Shown here one piece after another: positions 23,427 to 36,027 of a stretch of 64,000 bases of DNA. Positions within the stretch are counted from its first letter, which is position 1. Every line of letters begins with the position of its first letter. The notes under the pieces were generated by a model, which did not search any database, was not told where the DNA came from, and saw nothing but the letters and a program-made list of their open reading frames with translations. The position numbers and the translations under genes are program-made. This DNA comes from Zingiber officinale. Its lineage: Eukaryota > Streptophyta > Magnoliopsida > Zingiberales > Zingiberaceae. Location of the stretch: positions 29,456,202 through 29,520,201 of the forward strand of contig NC_055987.1 in NCBI RefSeq assembly GCF_018446385.1, written 5' to 3'.

Positions 23427-24564
23427 TACGGCGTCACCCACCCGCCTTGCAGGAAGGCGAAGTGAGTACTAAGCAGTAAGAGAGGAAGGGGCAAACCATT
23501 GGCTGGCTCCTGTTGTGCCACCTCGGCGGTTCTCTGTCCAAGTGTTTTATGCGACGAATCCGAGTTGAATGGCAGTAGGAGTGGCAAAAACAATATCTTT
23601 CATAATTTATCATTTTTCAAACTGTTGACCGTTGTCAAAGTTCGGCTAAGATGACGACTTTATCTTTGCTACGTTAGTTACTATGAATCAAATCCAGTTG
23701 ACACTGGCATTTTTTTATTCTTGTTATTTTACGTTTCATGACGAAATGAAAACGATATATTGTTTTATTTTTCATCCTTAAATAATTTTGTTTGAGTGTT
23801 ATTATAATATTTTTAGTCAAAATTATTATAATCTTCTTATAATGCTGAATATAGGCCAAACATCACAGGGGTCCATCTAATATGATTATAAAATGATTTA
23901 GTAATTGATAAAATAGGAATTTAAAAATAGATCCAGAAATGTAAAAGCAAATTGAAAACTAATATTAATTTTCTGTTTCATGTGGAAGAGAAATGAGGCC
24001 AGCCGACGCCATGCGAGCCGTTTACGAGGAAGGAAAAAGGCTGTCCAAGGAAGGCATTTCATTTCAAAGTTGTCACAATCCTTTTCTGGTCGAACTCCTC
24101 CTTTGCTTGTCTCGTGTCCATCGATGTGTGGCCTGTGTTAATTAACGGCTCTTATTTTATTGTTTTCCTCGTGAAACAAATGCTTAAATGTGCCGGCCGA
24201 GCATAGCAATTAAAAAAAAAAAAATCCTAAGTAGTGTTTACCGATTTAGTCTTATGAAATTTTTTTATCAGTATACACATCTTATTTGAAGAATTTTTTT
24301 TTTTATAAATTTATCATAGTTGAAAATCAACTTTGAATACCTAAATGACAATCTTAACATTTTATCATTGCACCATAACCCCAGAGCGAGCTTAGCAATC
24401 AAAATTGACTTATGAGTGAGTAAATTGTATACTCTAGCGTTCAAAAATAAATACTCGATGACGTTATTTTTATTGAAATTGAGTAGGTCTTATGTTAGTA
24501 GTCATTCATAATTTACTTCTTTTGTATTGGTCTGGAAATGAACTATCGAAAGTACAGGGGCAAG
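23427..24564. other. Intergenic, promoter of the DUF1279 gene
   Basis: AT-rich after the first 120 bp. No further gene or repeat is recognised. Confidence 0.4.
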
Positions 24565-25525
24565 TGATGAGGAGGGGCCCCAACCCGCGGAGGATATTTG
24601 TTACGGTGGAGGTCAAAGTCAAGACGATCAACGCACAAATAGCATCGACCTGTCGGGCGAGCATGCCCTTACCAGGGGGAAGGTCCTGGTCCGACCCCAC
24701 CTTCGACAAGGGGAGGTGTCAAATGATCAACTTAATGGAGTATCGGACGCTGAACAGAGGAGACGATGTGCAGGAGTCGGGCCGAGCGGCTACCCCGCTC
24801 GGCCAGGCAGCAGAACTCGACATTGGTAGAGCAAAACTTCGGTCGACCGGACGTAACACAAGCACAGTGGAATTCCGGCCGAGCGGACATGACATGAGCA
24901 TAGTGGGAGTTACTGCTGAGCGGACGAGACACAGGAACAGTGGAATTATTGCCGAACGAACTAAATACAGTGGAGCCCCGATCGAGCGGACGAGACACAG
25001 GAATAGCGAAACTCCGCCCGAGCGGCTAACCCGCTCGGCCTAATAGCATACTCTCTCTGGTATCCATCGACATCCTTTCAAGATTTAGTGTCGTCGAACG
25101 GGCATGGACAACCAGAAGATTGTACAGTGGAAGCTTCCACTGTCACTTTAGAGATATTCTCGACCCGTTAAGGTACTGTATTAGAGACACTTTACTGACA
25201 AGTCTTTTTAGGGAAAATTTTGGTAAGCGTGCTCACCTTGGGGAGCATGCACACGCGCTACAAGAGCTCTATATAAAAGGGAGGAATCCAAGCATTGACG
25301 GAGGTACGCAATTCGTGATCGACTGTTCTCGCTACTGTTTATTTTGCTCCGCCTTCTACTTCATCGCCGGTGACTGACTTGAGCGTCGAAGGGCCAACAT
25401 CGGGGACCCCTTTCCTAACTCGGCACTGACGTAATTTGTGTTGCAGGTCCGAGCGGAGTCTACAGGCAGTCAGCGGGAGCGCCACATCCCCAGCTTTTCA
25501 TCTCATCGACTTTCGGACAGGATCA
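24565..25525 (+). mobile_element. Solo LTR, GCCGAGCGG-rich, probable Ty3/gypsy
   Basis: The block starts TGATGAGGAGGGGCC and ends GGACAGGATCA (TG...CA), about 960 bp, with base composition unlike its flanks. It has repeated GCCGAGCGG/CCGCTCGGCC palindromes at about 24,780-25,040 and a clear TATA signal (CTATATAAAAGG) near 25,270 for plus-strand transcription. No matching 5-bp duplication was found, and no coding region is attached, so boundaries are from the TG/CA tips and composition only. The superfamily is inferred from resemblance to long GC-rich gypsy LTRs of monocots. Confidence 0.65.
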
Positions 25526-26348
25526 AACTCCCATCATACTTTTTCTCTCATCGTGCTTTTCCTCTCATCACAATTTCTCTTATTATGTTTCATCTCTCAT
25601 TATACTTTCTCTTTCTCAATCTCTTCCATCACACTCTCTCTCCTCATTTTATCTCATCACATTTTCCTTCTCTTTATTCTCTTCCATCACTCTTTCTCTC
25701 TCATCACATTTTCTCTCTACTCATTTTCTCTATTGAACAACCATACGGGCATTTCTATGTTGCATACAACTCCGCAACAGAATTTACTTTATTCTTCTCT
25801 TCTATTTTATCGAAGAAATCGAATTTATCTGATTCAGATCGTTGAATTATTCATTTACCACCCTTACTTTCGTAGGAGTAAAAAATACTATGATGGTTCT
25901 GTTGCTTTATATAGATATCTTATCTATGATTTAGCCAAAGTTATCATATTCTCTTTTTTCTTAACCTCTTTTATGATACTGTCTCTCTCCTCATTTTATA
26001 CCATTACATATTCTCTTTTCGAATTATCTCTTATCATACATATTCTATTTTTTTTTATTTTAATATTTTTATTTTATATTCAATTTTCTATTGCATCTAA
26101 TTTGTTTTCTCTTATTTTTTCTAATGATGATAAAAAAAAATTTAATTCATTCCGATAAAAAATATTTAACTAAGTAAAGATTATTTTTAAAGATAATTCA
26201 TGTTTATTCTCATTCCATAATATTCTCATTCTCATTCTCATGGAGAACTAAACGCCACCTAAACCTCTGCACTAAACCCTTCCATCCAAGTAAACAACGA
26301 TTAATTTCAACATTGAAATGAAATCTTTATTCGTTTTCCCCTGGCTCT
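25526..26348. other. Pyrimidine-rich and AT-rich spacer
   Basis: About 25,530-25,740 is a degenerate run of TCTCTCATCAC / TTTTCTC words; the following 400 bp is AT-rich. Long open frames here are composition artefacts. A minus-strand AATAAAG signal near 26,325 may end the GIR1-like transcript. Confidence 0.5.
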
Positions 26349-26639
26349 TCAGCCGCTCTTGTTCTTCTTCTCCTCCGACGAGGTGGGGCCGTGGAAGAAG
26401 TGGACGAGCACGAGGCTCCCGCACTTGGGGCACCTGAGGTCATCCACGGCGAGCATGATGTACATCAGGCAGCGCTGGCAGCCGGCCACCACCATCGGCG
26501 TCACCTCTGCCTCTCCCTCCTGCGAGGACAAGCACGAGCTCGGCGACGACGAGTACCCGCGCGCCAGAGAATTCACAGCAGCAGCATCCGCCGGCGACAG
26601 GTTTAGCTTCAGGTTCGGCTTCTGGCTTTTCCGCACCAT
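26349..26639 (-). CDS. GIR1-like small EAR-motif / zinc-ribbon protein
   Basis: Single exon, 96 residues, resembling Arabidopsis GL2-INTERACTING REPRESSOR 1/2, which act as adaptors recruiting TOPLESS co-repressors. An LxLxL EAR motif LKLNLSP lies at residues 10-16. A Ser-rich stretch leads to the SSCLSSQ segment. A compact zinc-ribbon-like C-x2-C-x12-C-x2-C is formed by C54, C57, C70 and C73 (GCQRCLMYIMLAVDDLRCPKCGS). This Cys spacing and the R-C-L-M-Y-(I/V)-M-L sequence are characteristic of the family. The tail is Lys/Glu-rich. The ATG at 26,639 is the first in frame. A TATA box lies about 110 bp upstream. Coding GC is much higher than the flanks. Looks intact. Exact orthology cannot be settled here. 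Confidence 0.87.
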   Translation of the reverse strand: MVRKSQKPNLKLNLSPADAAAVNSLARGYSSSPSSCLSSQEGEAEVTPMVVAGCQRCLMYIMLAVDDLRCPKCGSLVLVHFFHGPTSSEEKKNKSG

Positions 26640-26748
26640 CGCAGAACCACCGTCTGCAGCGGTCGATGAATCACTCCGGCGATCACCGGAGAAACTTAGT
26701 TAACGGGAACTGAGGCAGTCTGGGCCGCTAAGAAGGATGATTCGGTAG

Positions 26749-26758
26749 CCTTTTATAG
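26749..26758 (-). promoter_or_regulatory. TATA box of the GIR1-like gene
   Basis: The minus strand reads CCCTATAAAAGGC, a good TATA box about 110 bp upstream of the start codon. The position is right for a transcription start some 80 bp before the ATG. Confidence 0.6.
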
Positions 26759-28901
26759 GGAAAAGAATCGGTTTTGCCACGTGACTCACGTCCTCGCGCT
26801 CGCGCTCCAAACAATAACAAGCCCACGAAATGACACGAAACAATTTTTCGTCTTACCTTTTATTTCATTTTAATGTATTTTATTTCTCTTCAAAAACCGA
26901 ATTTCATATCGGCAAAATTTTCAAATAACTCCTCCCTCTTTTTAAAATTTCACCATAGTTTTGAAATTCCCAAGACGACATTTTAATTTCGAAATTCCCA
27001 AAAAGTCATTTCTCACCCTCTTCTATACATACTTAAAATACGATAGCTCGTCATAAGCGCTTCCTAATTTATTTTAATGGCCAGTAAAAATTTTTTATAA
27101 GACTGAATCAATCGTGCCTAGGTTCAACGTTACCTGACCTGGTTAATTTTTTTTTTAAAAAAAAATATAGTGGCAAAAGGTCATACGCCGACTCCTGACA
27201 TCCCACACCATCGATCCCACAGTTATTTGTAAAAAGATAATTCACGGATGATTTTTTTTTACCTTTTGAATAGTGACCGTTATATGAGGGAGGATAAAAA
27301 CCTGACAAATATTTCACTATGAATTAACCTCTAAACTTCTTAGTAATAATGCCCGATGCAATGACAATCATCTCATCTCATGGGATCATACTTAAAATAC
27401 ATCTGATAATACACTTAGTAGTATACATTTTGACTAGCCGCTTACAGTGTTAAATGTCTTAGGATTTGACTGAGCTGGTCACCATACGATAGAATTATCA
27501 AATCAAACAACGATCGATTCTCGACTAAGCCAGGAGAAATATCCTCTTATGTGATGACTTTAATTTTTTTATTTACCTCTCTATAAATAACTATGAGACC
27601 AACCATATAGAACGTCGAATATTTTTCCCTTATTTTGGATGAATAAGAGCACCTTTATATTAAAAGTAAAATATACTTATATCTACTTATAGAATTCTTC
27701 AAGTTAAATACGAATACCTAAATTATCATAAATAAATTCAGTGAATTTTGATTAAGAATCACAAAAGAACAAAAAGGTCATTGGAAGTTCAGAGAGGTCC
27801 ATTCATCTGATATTTCAGCTTGATAAATAAAAATTTCAGAACGTGTAACTGGCACTAATCTCATCATATATAGAGTAGTTTCGAAGATTCAATATTCCAA
27901 GCGATGGTAAAATCTACAAGAACATAAAGATTTGCTACAAGTTTAGGGTTGTTAGGCTAGCCGAGACATACGAGATGCTACTGCCTGAGAAATAACTTGG
28001 TGAAAGATCAAGGTGAAGGTTGAAATAAAGACCAGCAAGCTGCTCACCATTTGCAAATCAATATTCCTCTCTTTTGCAGTGATCAGATGTAATAATAACA
28101 AGTTCCATTCGCAGGACAGAATGATATAGACTTGGGAAATAGTAAACATTGGCGTAAATTATCAATGAAAGATCGGCGAGTAAGAACATCCTAACAAAAA
28201 TACAATAAAGTAGAGGCTATCAAATCTTCATCAATTGTAAGCACGTTCTTCTTTAGTTAACGTATGCTTTAGCTTGAAAAGCACCATTTTGAAAGAGGCA
28301 CGACGAGAGGCTCATCACTTCAAGGATATGGCACAAGTAACACTTCTCAGATAATCCAGAGGGCTCGACATTGTTTCAAGCATCCTACAACAGTATGAAA
28401 CACTGATATTTCCTTGACAATGGAAATCAATCCAGTATGACAATGTTATCTTATTCGATTTCCTTTATGTGTATGCAATCTTACCTGACACTGGGAACAC
28501 TTTAATAGCATCATCGACGAGGCAACAGCCCCTTTCAAAATCCTTTGTCGCCCAAAAGTTGAGAAGGTAATCATTTGAGACTTACACCATGTGCTAATAG
28601 AACCATTACCAACTTCTGATGCATAATGATATCCCCTCCTGACCCAGCAATATGACAACATAGTTAGGCTTCCAATAGAAATATAAGAAGTCTATTCAAA
28701 GCCATGTCACTGTTCTTTTAAGCTTCATACAGTGAATTCTTCATACAAATAGATAGAGCAGAAGATGAAGAGAGTTCAGAAACATTCTGGTCCTGTATAT
28801 GATGGAATTTCCAAAAACCAAGCTCTGCAACAATCATGGAAATGTGAGTCTTTCTCTCTCCGGCAACAACAATCAAAAGGCAGGAATGCTATTCTGGATA
28901 A
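26759..28901. other. Intergenic region between the GIR1-like and PPR genes
   Basis: AT-rich with no recognised protein. The 28,200-28,900 part, downstream of the minus-strand PPR stop codon, has mixed composition and may be its 3' UTR. Short open frames show no family features. Confidence 0.4.
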
Positions 28902-30596
28902 CTAGATCCAAGTACAACCGGGCACTTTTCTGATCCCCTTCTCTCTCATCATAGCCCTTACCTTTGATACATCGGCCCACCTATCTGCTACAGCATAGAT
29001 GTTTGAGAGCACCACATAATTACCAGCATTTGTTGGCTCTAACTCAAAGAGTCTTTTAGAAATAACTTCCCCTAACTCTATATCACCAAGCGTTTTACAA
29101 GCCCCAAGTAATGCTCCCCAAGCTCCGGCATGAGGCTCCACATCCATCGACTTGATTAGCTCATAAGCTTCTTTTAACCTGCCTGCCCGCCCAAGAAGAT
29201 CCACCATGCATGCGTAATGATCAGAAGAAGGAGCAATCAGATATTTATGTTTCATTAGCTCGAAATACTTTTTTCCTTCTTCGACTAGACCAGCATAACT
29301 ACATGCTGTGAGAACCACTGTGAATGTAACATTGTCAGGCAAAAGCCCTTCCTTTAGCATTTGGGAGAATAACTCCAATGCTTTGTGTCCGGCACCATGA
29401 ATAGAATACCCCTGCATCAAAGAAGAATAGGATACCAAGTCCTTACTCCGCATTGATTCAAATAACTTGGCAGCTCTTTCCATGTTTCCACACTTCACGT
29501 TCATGTTTATCAGAGCAGCCAACACATGGGCCTTTGTGATGTCGATTCCATTCTTAATGACGTAAGAGTCCACCCATTTGGCCAAGGTGAGACTGCCTAA
29601 TTGGGAGCACGCTGACATCAAACCAACCACAATGTGGTCATCAGGCTTGATATTCCCATTGTACATCTCAAGAAATATCTTCATAGCATCACCTGGCCGA
29701 CCATTCTGAGCATACCCGGAGATCATGGCTGACCATGAAAACAAATCCTTATCTGGTGACTGCTCAAACAAGACTTTAGCTGATGCCAAGTCCCCCGCTT
29801 TAGCATATCCATCAATCATTGAAGTATATGAGACAGCATTCTTATGAGGCATTTCATCGAAAAGTGTCCGGGCACTTACCAAATCCCCAGACTTGACATA
29901 TCCATCGATCATGGAGTTCCAGGTTACCACATTTCTCCTGGGCATTTCATAGAACAGAGACATTGCGGATGCTACATCGCCAGAACTCAAGTAACCAGCA
30001 ATCATTACTGTCCAAGATACCTCATTCCGGTGCAGTAGAGAATCAAATAGCTTCCTCGCCGCACCAAGCTCGCGGCACTTGCCGTAGAAATCGATGAGGG
30101 CCGTCCCGACGAAGACATCAGCTTCGAGGCCATATCGGAGTATGGTGGCGTGGACAGAGGAGCCGACGGCGGCTGCCTCCGAACGAGAGCAGGATGATAG
30201 GAGGGAAGGGAAAGTGAATGCGTCGGGAGGCATGGGGCAGCGTCGGCGGAGGAGGTTGAATAGGGCGACGATGGTGGGGAGGGGGGAGTACTGAGCGTGG
30301 GCGCTGAGGAGGGCGTTCCAGGTGATTAGGTTGGGGGCAGTGAGGCGCTCGAAGGCGGAGGAAGCGTAGGCCGGGGCGGCGAAGGCGGCGCAGAGGGAAA
30401 GGAAGCGGGTGGCGAGGACAGGGTGCTGCTCGAGGCCCTTGCGGATGATGCGGGAGTGGATTTGCTGGAGGCCGCGGAGGGAGCGGCAGGAGTTGAGGAG
30501 GCCCGCGACGGAGAGCGCGGAAGGCGGCGAAGAGGTGCAAGATCGTGAGACGGCGGTGGTGGAGGACGAGGAAGCAGCGGATCTGGGCGCGGTCAT
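28902..30596 (-). CDS. PLS-class pentatricopeptide repeat protein, E subgroup
   Basis: Single-exon gene of 564 residues. PLS-class PPR proteins bind organellar RNA, often specifying C-to-U editing sites. An Ala/Ser-rich N-terminus of about 25 residues could be an organelle-targeting peptide. A series of P, L and S repeats follows, with typical phrases NLITWNALLSAHAQ, VFVGTALIDFYGKC, NVVTWNSMIDGYVKSGD, DLFSWSAMISGYAQNG, DNVTFTVVLTACSYAGLVEEG and DHYACMVDLLGRAGRLKEA. The E motif follows (GAWGALLGACKTLGDIELGE, then NAGNYVVLSNIYA and GIRKVPGCTWI), and the protein stops right there, with no E+ or DYW domain. Ending at that point is normal for E-subgroup members, so no truncation needs to be assumed. 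N-terminal codons are GC-rich and the rest less so, a gradient common in monocots. Target RNA unknown. Confidence 0.93.
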   Translation of the reverse strand: MTAPRSAASSSSTTAVSRSCTSSPPSALSVAGLLNSCRSLRGLQQIHSRIIRKGLEQHPVLATRFLSLCAAFAAPAYASSAFERLTAPNLITWNALLSAHAQYSPLPTIVALFNLLRRRCPMPPDAFTFPSLLSSCSRSEAAAVGSSVHATILRYGLEADVFVGTALIDFYGKCRELGAARKLFDSLLHRNEVSWTVMIAGYLSSGDVASAMSLFYEMPRRNVVTWNSMIDGYVKSGDLVSARTLFDEMPHKNAVSYTSMIDGYAKAGDLASAKVLFEQSPDKDLFSWSAMISGYAQNGRPGDAMKIFLEMYNGNIKPDDHIVVGLMSACSQLGSLTLAKWVDSYVIKNGIDITKAHVLAALINMNVKCGNMERAAKLFESMRSKDLVSYSSLMQGYSIHGAGHKALELFSQMLKEGLLPDNVTFTVVLTACSYAGLVEEGKKYFELMKHKYLIAPSSDHYACMVDLLGRAGRLKEAYELIKSMDVEPHAGAWGALLGACKTLGDIELGEVISKRLFELEPTNAGNYVVLSNIYAVADRWADVSKVRAMMREKGIRKVPGCTWI

Positions 30597-32629
30597 AGGT
30601 CGAAAGGAAGGAGGGACATGGGCGGGACTCGATTTGAGCTCAACCCGTTCGATTCATTTTGGTTTGGTTGTTTCACAACTGAAATCAAATTTTAGATTGG
30701 GCCTGATACATACACCAAAAGGCCCAATAGACAAATTTGAGACAAATTACCCAATAGACAAATTAGAGAGAAAACCCTAAGCATGTATAAACATTTTCAA
30801 ATTTAGTCCGACAAACCCTAAACACATGGAGTATAAATAATCAAAAAAATTATTACCCTGGTAAAACATTTGGGAGAATAAATAAGTGAATTAGAGTTCA
30901 AATTCTAACCGAAATAAATATTATAGAGGTCAATCTCTAAGCATGTATAAACCATAGGCAAATTAAGGGGGACTATCTTCGTGATTAATTCGGATTCGGG
31001 CGAAGTGGAAACTTGAATTATAATAAAATAACTATTGTCAAATTTATTTTCAAACTAAATTCATTCCATATCAATAGGATTATTTTTAATATATATATAC
31101 ATTTAAAAAAAATATACATTTTAGTTTAGTTTTAGGTTTCCTTATTAAAACAACAAATTAAACCGCATCCATTGTTTTCTAAAACTAATCAAATGGTCCG
31201 TCCAAGATCCTTATCTTATTCGAACGGACAATGTTGTTGACCACAATTTTGGCGAGTAAAGCACGCCAAACGTGTGGGGTTGATCAAATGGATTAGATGA
31301 GTCAATTTTAATAAATTTGATAAGTTTATTGGGTCAGTGTAGTCAAAGTCTCAGTAGGCGAAGCAAATTGGACGGTTGGACAATTCAACCATATTAGGCA
31401 TCAGGAACCAAACGCCGCATGGAAGATTTGGCACCGTCATGTTTGAAAATCGAGCCCCAGCATCGGCGCCGTGCCACAATCCGAGGCTGACAGTGAGATG
31501 GCACTCCATGAAACATGATAAATCTTTCGACAACTTGTCGCCATCACTGCCCACGCCATCTATTAAAGTCTAACCCAACTCAAACACCTACACCGCTGCC
31601 TATATCTTTCAACCCAACGACGAGCATTTTCCACACTCCACTTGTCTGATAGAAGGTTCAAGCCGCCGACCTGCTCGGGCCCGGGCCGCAATGGGCTACC
31701 GAAAGCTCCATAACAACTAGAAGAAAACTGACAGAGGAGTTTGGATTGCTTCCTTATCTTGTAGGCCTACGATCAGCTTGAACTAATCGAGTGCCTTGTC
31801 CCGGGCCCCGTTCCTTTGTGTGCGCATGCATCACTCGGCGAGCTGCACCGTTGCGAGCTCCGGGACCCAACTTTTTGCCCCGCTACGTCCAAATATTGGC
31901 AGTGAGTAGTAGCCATCAGGCAGAGGCAGGAGTGGGATATGGATTATGGAATATAATGATATGAGATCCAGCCGAAACACGAACAATATCGATCGCTCCA
32001 GCTAAAGTGACGATCTACGCAAGTCTCACATGTCTTGCTTAACTATCGACTGATCCAAGCATGCCCCATGAGGGTACAAACCCAATCATTGGCCTCTTCT
32101 ACTCTCATGAAAAAAAAAGCTGACAGGCAATTCACCCTGCTGCCATCTTTGCTTTCCCCAGTGCTCTCTGCTTCTGCTACCTGCCAAGATCTTCCACTGT
32201 TTTTCATCGTCAATCATTGTTCGGATGCATGCTCTTCTTCAACTCGTGGCCTGGAAATTGTACGATGGTAACATGGTTGGGGTCGAATATTGCATGCAGT
32301 GAGATTCAAGGGGAAACCAAGAACTCTAGCTGCCGTGAGTTTTGTAGGACTTTACGTATCGATCACAGATATTTAAGTTTGGTATAACATCAACTCACAC
32401 TGAAGTGATAGAATTCCAATTCTACCTCACTTGTCAATCTGATGTTTTTTAGATTAATTTAATATATCATATATTACAAAAATCATAAATCCTTAAAATT
32501 AAGTACCCTTGCGGAACATAGCCTAACTTGGCTACTACTAATTGTGTGGTCATTCACCTCACCATCGTATTTGAGTACGAATAACAAAGACATCTGATCC
32601 TATCTGAAAGTGATAGAGATGACGCATTG
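30597..32629. other. Intergenic region upstream of the PPR gene
   Basis: It holds the PPR promoter at its left edge. The 31,350-32,000 part is less AT-rich but has no recognisable gene. Nothing further is supported. Confidence 0.4.
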
Positions 32630-33910
32630 GATATGTGACTTTGCTATTGACTGGGAGCTGATTTTGAACTGGAGAGAAAAAAAGACTCCTTCTTTCTGCA
32701 CACACCAAAGAGAGCAAAGGAAACGTTAAAGCGAGAATCAGGGAGGGGGTCCCTGACGCAGGTACTCCGACGTTTAAATCAGTGTATCTGAGCAAAACAT
32801 GCAGAAGAAGAAAAATAGTTGCATGATGTCAAGTTTGTAAAAATGTGAGCATATTTCACCAACGGAAATAACCTCTTTTTATATCATCTCTCATATGCTC
32901 CGCAATAATGAGGTGATAAGGAATATTTTGTGTCAGAATATGCCTGGTGATAGAAGATGTATAATTTGAAAGATGGGCAGTCATCCCTCAAGGAATTTTC
33001 CATTATCGGTAGATGAATTGTTTTTTATAACTTCTGTCATCAATGAGACGGTTGAGAGAATATATCGTCAGAATATCGGGTGATGGAAGATGTATAGCCA
33101 CCCTTTGAGAAAGGTTTCATTGCACGTATATATTATAGCAACAGAATATTCTTTGACAAGTAGCTGTTATTTTCTGACGAGTTGTTGCAATTCCCTGATA
33201 ATGTTGTCCCTTGGAGGTATCCCGGTCGGATCTTTAGCCGACCGCTTTTATACTGTGATACCTATTTTTGAAAGGAAGGAGGGAAGGGGGGGGGGAGCCA
33301 AGCCCCGGAAGATTCGATTGCCACTTGGACCGATCAACCATATGTTATGAGACTTGCCCCTAAAATATTAACCTGGGAGTGCGACCGACCCTATGTCCGA
33401 CCAGGTTTGTACTAAGAATTGCTTCATACATTTGTCTTATATATATATGTGGGGGCTGAGCTTCGTAAACCCGACCACATTGTGAGCCATATTCTTGAAA
33501 GTCCGATCAGCTCTGGGGCCGACCAACCATATGCTGAAAGTTTCCTTAGTGTTGCAAGATAGGAAACTATGCCCTGTAAACCCGACTGCCTCTTACGTCG
33601 ACCGAACATATACTGAGAGTTGTATCATAGAAGTTGGGAGTTGGGCCCCGTATGCCCAACCATTGCGGGAGCTGACCAGATTTATTCTGTGTATCTTGGT
33701 ACTGAGGTGTGGAGCGATGAGACCCTTAAGTTTGACTAACTCTAAAGCTAACTGACTCCGTACTAAAGGCCTTAGCGTTGAGGAGTGAGGAACTGCGTCT
33801 CGGTAAGAGCGACTTGGCCATTTGCACCTCACTCTGACCTTGACCGCAACCTCATATTGACTTTGACTTCTACCTCACTACTGGGTCCGCTCATAATATA
33901 TCGTATCAAC
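32630..33910 (+). repeat. 1.3-kb interspersed repeat, copy 1
   Basis: Degenerate match, in the same orientation, to 37,375-38,645. Shared landmarks in order: a CTTTGnnATTnACTGGGAG start, CACACCAAAGAGAGCAAAGG, CGTTAAAGCGAGAA, GGTACTCCGA, then blocks rich in CCGACC/GGTCGACC with CATATGCTGA and GGGCCCCGTATGCCC, ending near CCGCTCATAATATA. The identity of the element is unknown; no TG...CA tips or target duplications were found. Confidence 0.65.
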
Positions 33911-34203
33911 ATCCCCATTAATTAATAAGTTCCTCCATGTTGGACAATATAAGGGTTCAACTCAATTCAGAAAATATCAAATCTACCAGCCTAAAGGTAT
34001 CCTTTAACCTCAACTATGATTCACCATATATCGTCTATAACATTCTTCGTCGAAACGGATGTCGAACGACCGAAATGGGCATTCCGGCACAGGAACCCTC
34101 ATGTCGTTCCAAAGTTCTGGTAAATTACATGAGTTGCTTTGGGGTGACATTCTCGAACGTTATAACAACAAAAGAATGACACTGAATAGTTGGAGCAGTG
34201 TAT

Positions 34204-36027
34204 TGTTAGGGTTAATCGGAGATAATTCCTCTTAATTAAATTCATTACCTGACTCTTGGATAGCCACTTATTGCCTCTTCTCTCGCACCAGCTAACGGAG
34301 ATAACTAGTGGAGGTTATTCTTCAACTGCTCACGATGGGAAAGAACGAGGAGTGTCAGTCAGCGGTGAAGCTTGTGGTGCATCAGGAAGGAGGAAAACAA
34401 ACTGCAACAGAGTGGAAACTATTTATGGTGGCGAGTGTAGGGATCTTATGCGAAAAACAACACATAACGCAATGGAAAAATGATCCCTCCAGAGATCCTT
34501 GTGAATATGGTATACTCGTTCTTGCTACTCTATCAGATAGAATAGTTACCTTCGTTTCGTGACTAGTACTCTCGACAGCAACTTTGATTTGGATGTAGAT
34601 CTCAGTGCGATCAGAACGTCGACACCTTTACAGTATATACACGAACACGTTTTCCGTTCGTCACACAAACTCATATTCAGAGAAGAACCACCTTCATAGT
34701 GCTAACCACTTTAGGAGGTTTGGCCAAGAAGAAGAAGAGGAGGAGGAAGAAGATGAATCTCATCCAAAATACAATAGCAAAAACCCTTTTATATTCATCC
34801 AATGAATGCCAAAGATTTTTGCCCTTTGGTCTTCCTCTTATTAATGCTCCATTAAACTTTTTAATGGACATTAATTCTAATGAATGTAATGCTCTTTAGT
34901 GGTAGAGTCTAATCTAAAAAATCTAATTCGGATTAGACTAAATCTAATAATCCAATGGTTGTATTCATATGAGTCTAACTCAAGGAGTCTAATTCGGATT
35001 AGACTTAACCTTATAATATTAGGGTTAATCATATTTTAGTTAAACTAAAATATATTAATCTCTAAATTAACATGTTCTTTGTGTGTTCTTATAACATTGG
35101 CAATGTATCTAAAACCATTTTAGATACATAAGTAATACGTGTCATCTAGCAATGCACCATTGCTACCCAAGTGACGAGAATGTCGAGATCCGACCTAATC
35201 TTTCTGTGTCTATTATCTTGTATGACTTAGTCCTTCTATCCTCGATATTTAGATTGATTAATAAGGCATAGACCATATCATTTTCTTATCAATCTTTTTG
35301 TTTTTTGATCTCAAAGTAAACTCACTTAACTAAATGAGCTTAATATCTAATATTGACTTATTTGAGTATGGTAATGAATTTTAGTAGTCTTACTTAATCA
35401 AGGGGCACATGAATATCATTTTCATCATATGGAAGGGATATCTCTCATCTACACCACTTATATCCCTCCACTTAACTTATTGCATACTCAGTGATCGACT
35501 TTATAGTCCACCTTGTTACAGGTGACGTTTGTCAATACTAAAGTACACAACTTCTTATATAAGGAACCATAGTGAGTTCAGATATGAGGATTATTCATAC
35601 CAATAGTCATTATGAGAATGTTTATAACACTCATAAAACGATCTATGAAAATTCTAATGGAGGGTCAATTCAGTACATATTCTTTAATATATACTGATGT
35701 GTCAACTTGATATCTTATATTTATGACTTATGAGATTAAGTATTGACCTACATTCTAGTCTCAACACATTAACATTGCCCTTGTATATTAATGTTTGACT
35801 AGAATAGTTAAGAGTAGTGTTTTATATATATCTACAGTCTCCCACTATCAATTCAACCAATTGATATACTGTAAACTAGAACATACTATTTTAGGACATT
35901 ATTATACTTATTTATTTGGCACAGATCTAAAGTAAATATAATAATCATTAGCTTTTATTAATAAAATATGATATAATATGTCCTTAGCTAATCAACTTTT
36001 AATTGACTCTTAGGGCTTACACTAACA
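34204..36027 (-). mobile_element. Solo LTR of the copia E/F family, divergent, minus strand
   Basis: About 1.82 kb from TGTTAGGG to GCTTACACTAACA, the same length as LTRs E and F. Read on the minus strand it begins TGTTAGTGTAAGCCC and follows the E/F LTRs through recognisable blocks, such as the AGTCAAnTATTAATAT, ATGACTTGTGAGATCAAG-like and GTAACAATGTGTTGCTAGAT-like regions. It is clearly more diverged than E or F. No 5-bp target duplication was seen, so the ends are approximate. No coding region is attached. Confidence 0.7.

Noticed and set aside
25436-26158. 240-codon Ser/Phe/Ile-rich open frame
   Set aside because: Pyrimidine-rich low-complexity sequence; no family features, and the second half is AT-rich filler.
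30094-30780. Open frames opposite the 5' end of the PPR gene
   Set aside because: Antisense shadows of the GC-rich PPR coding start.
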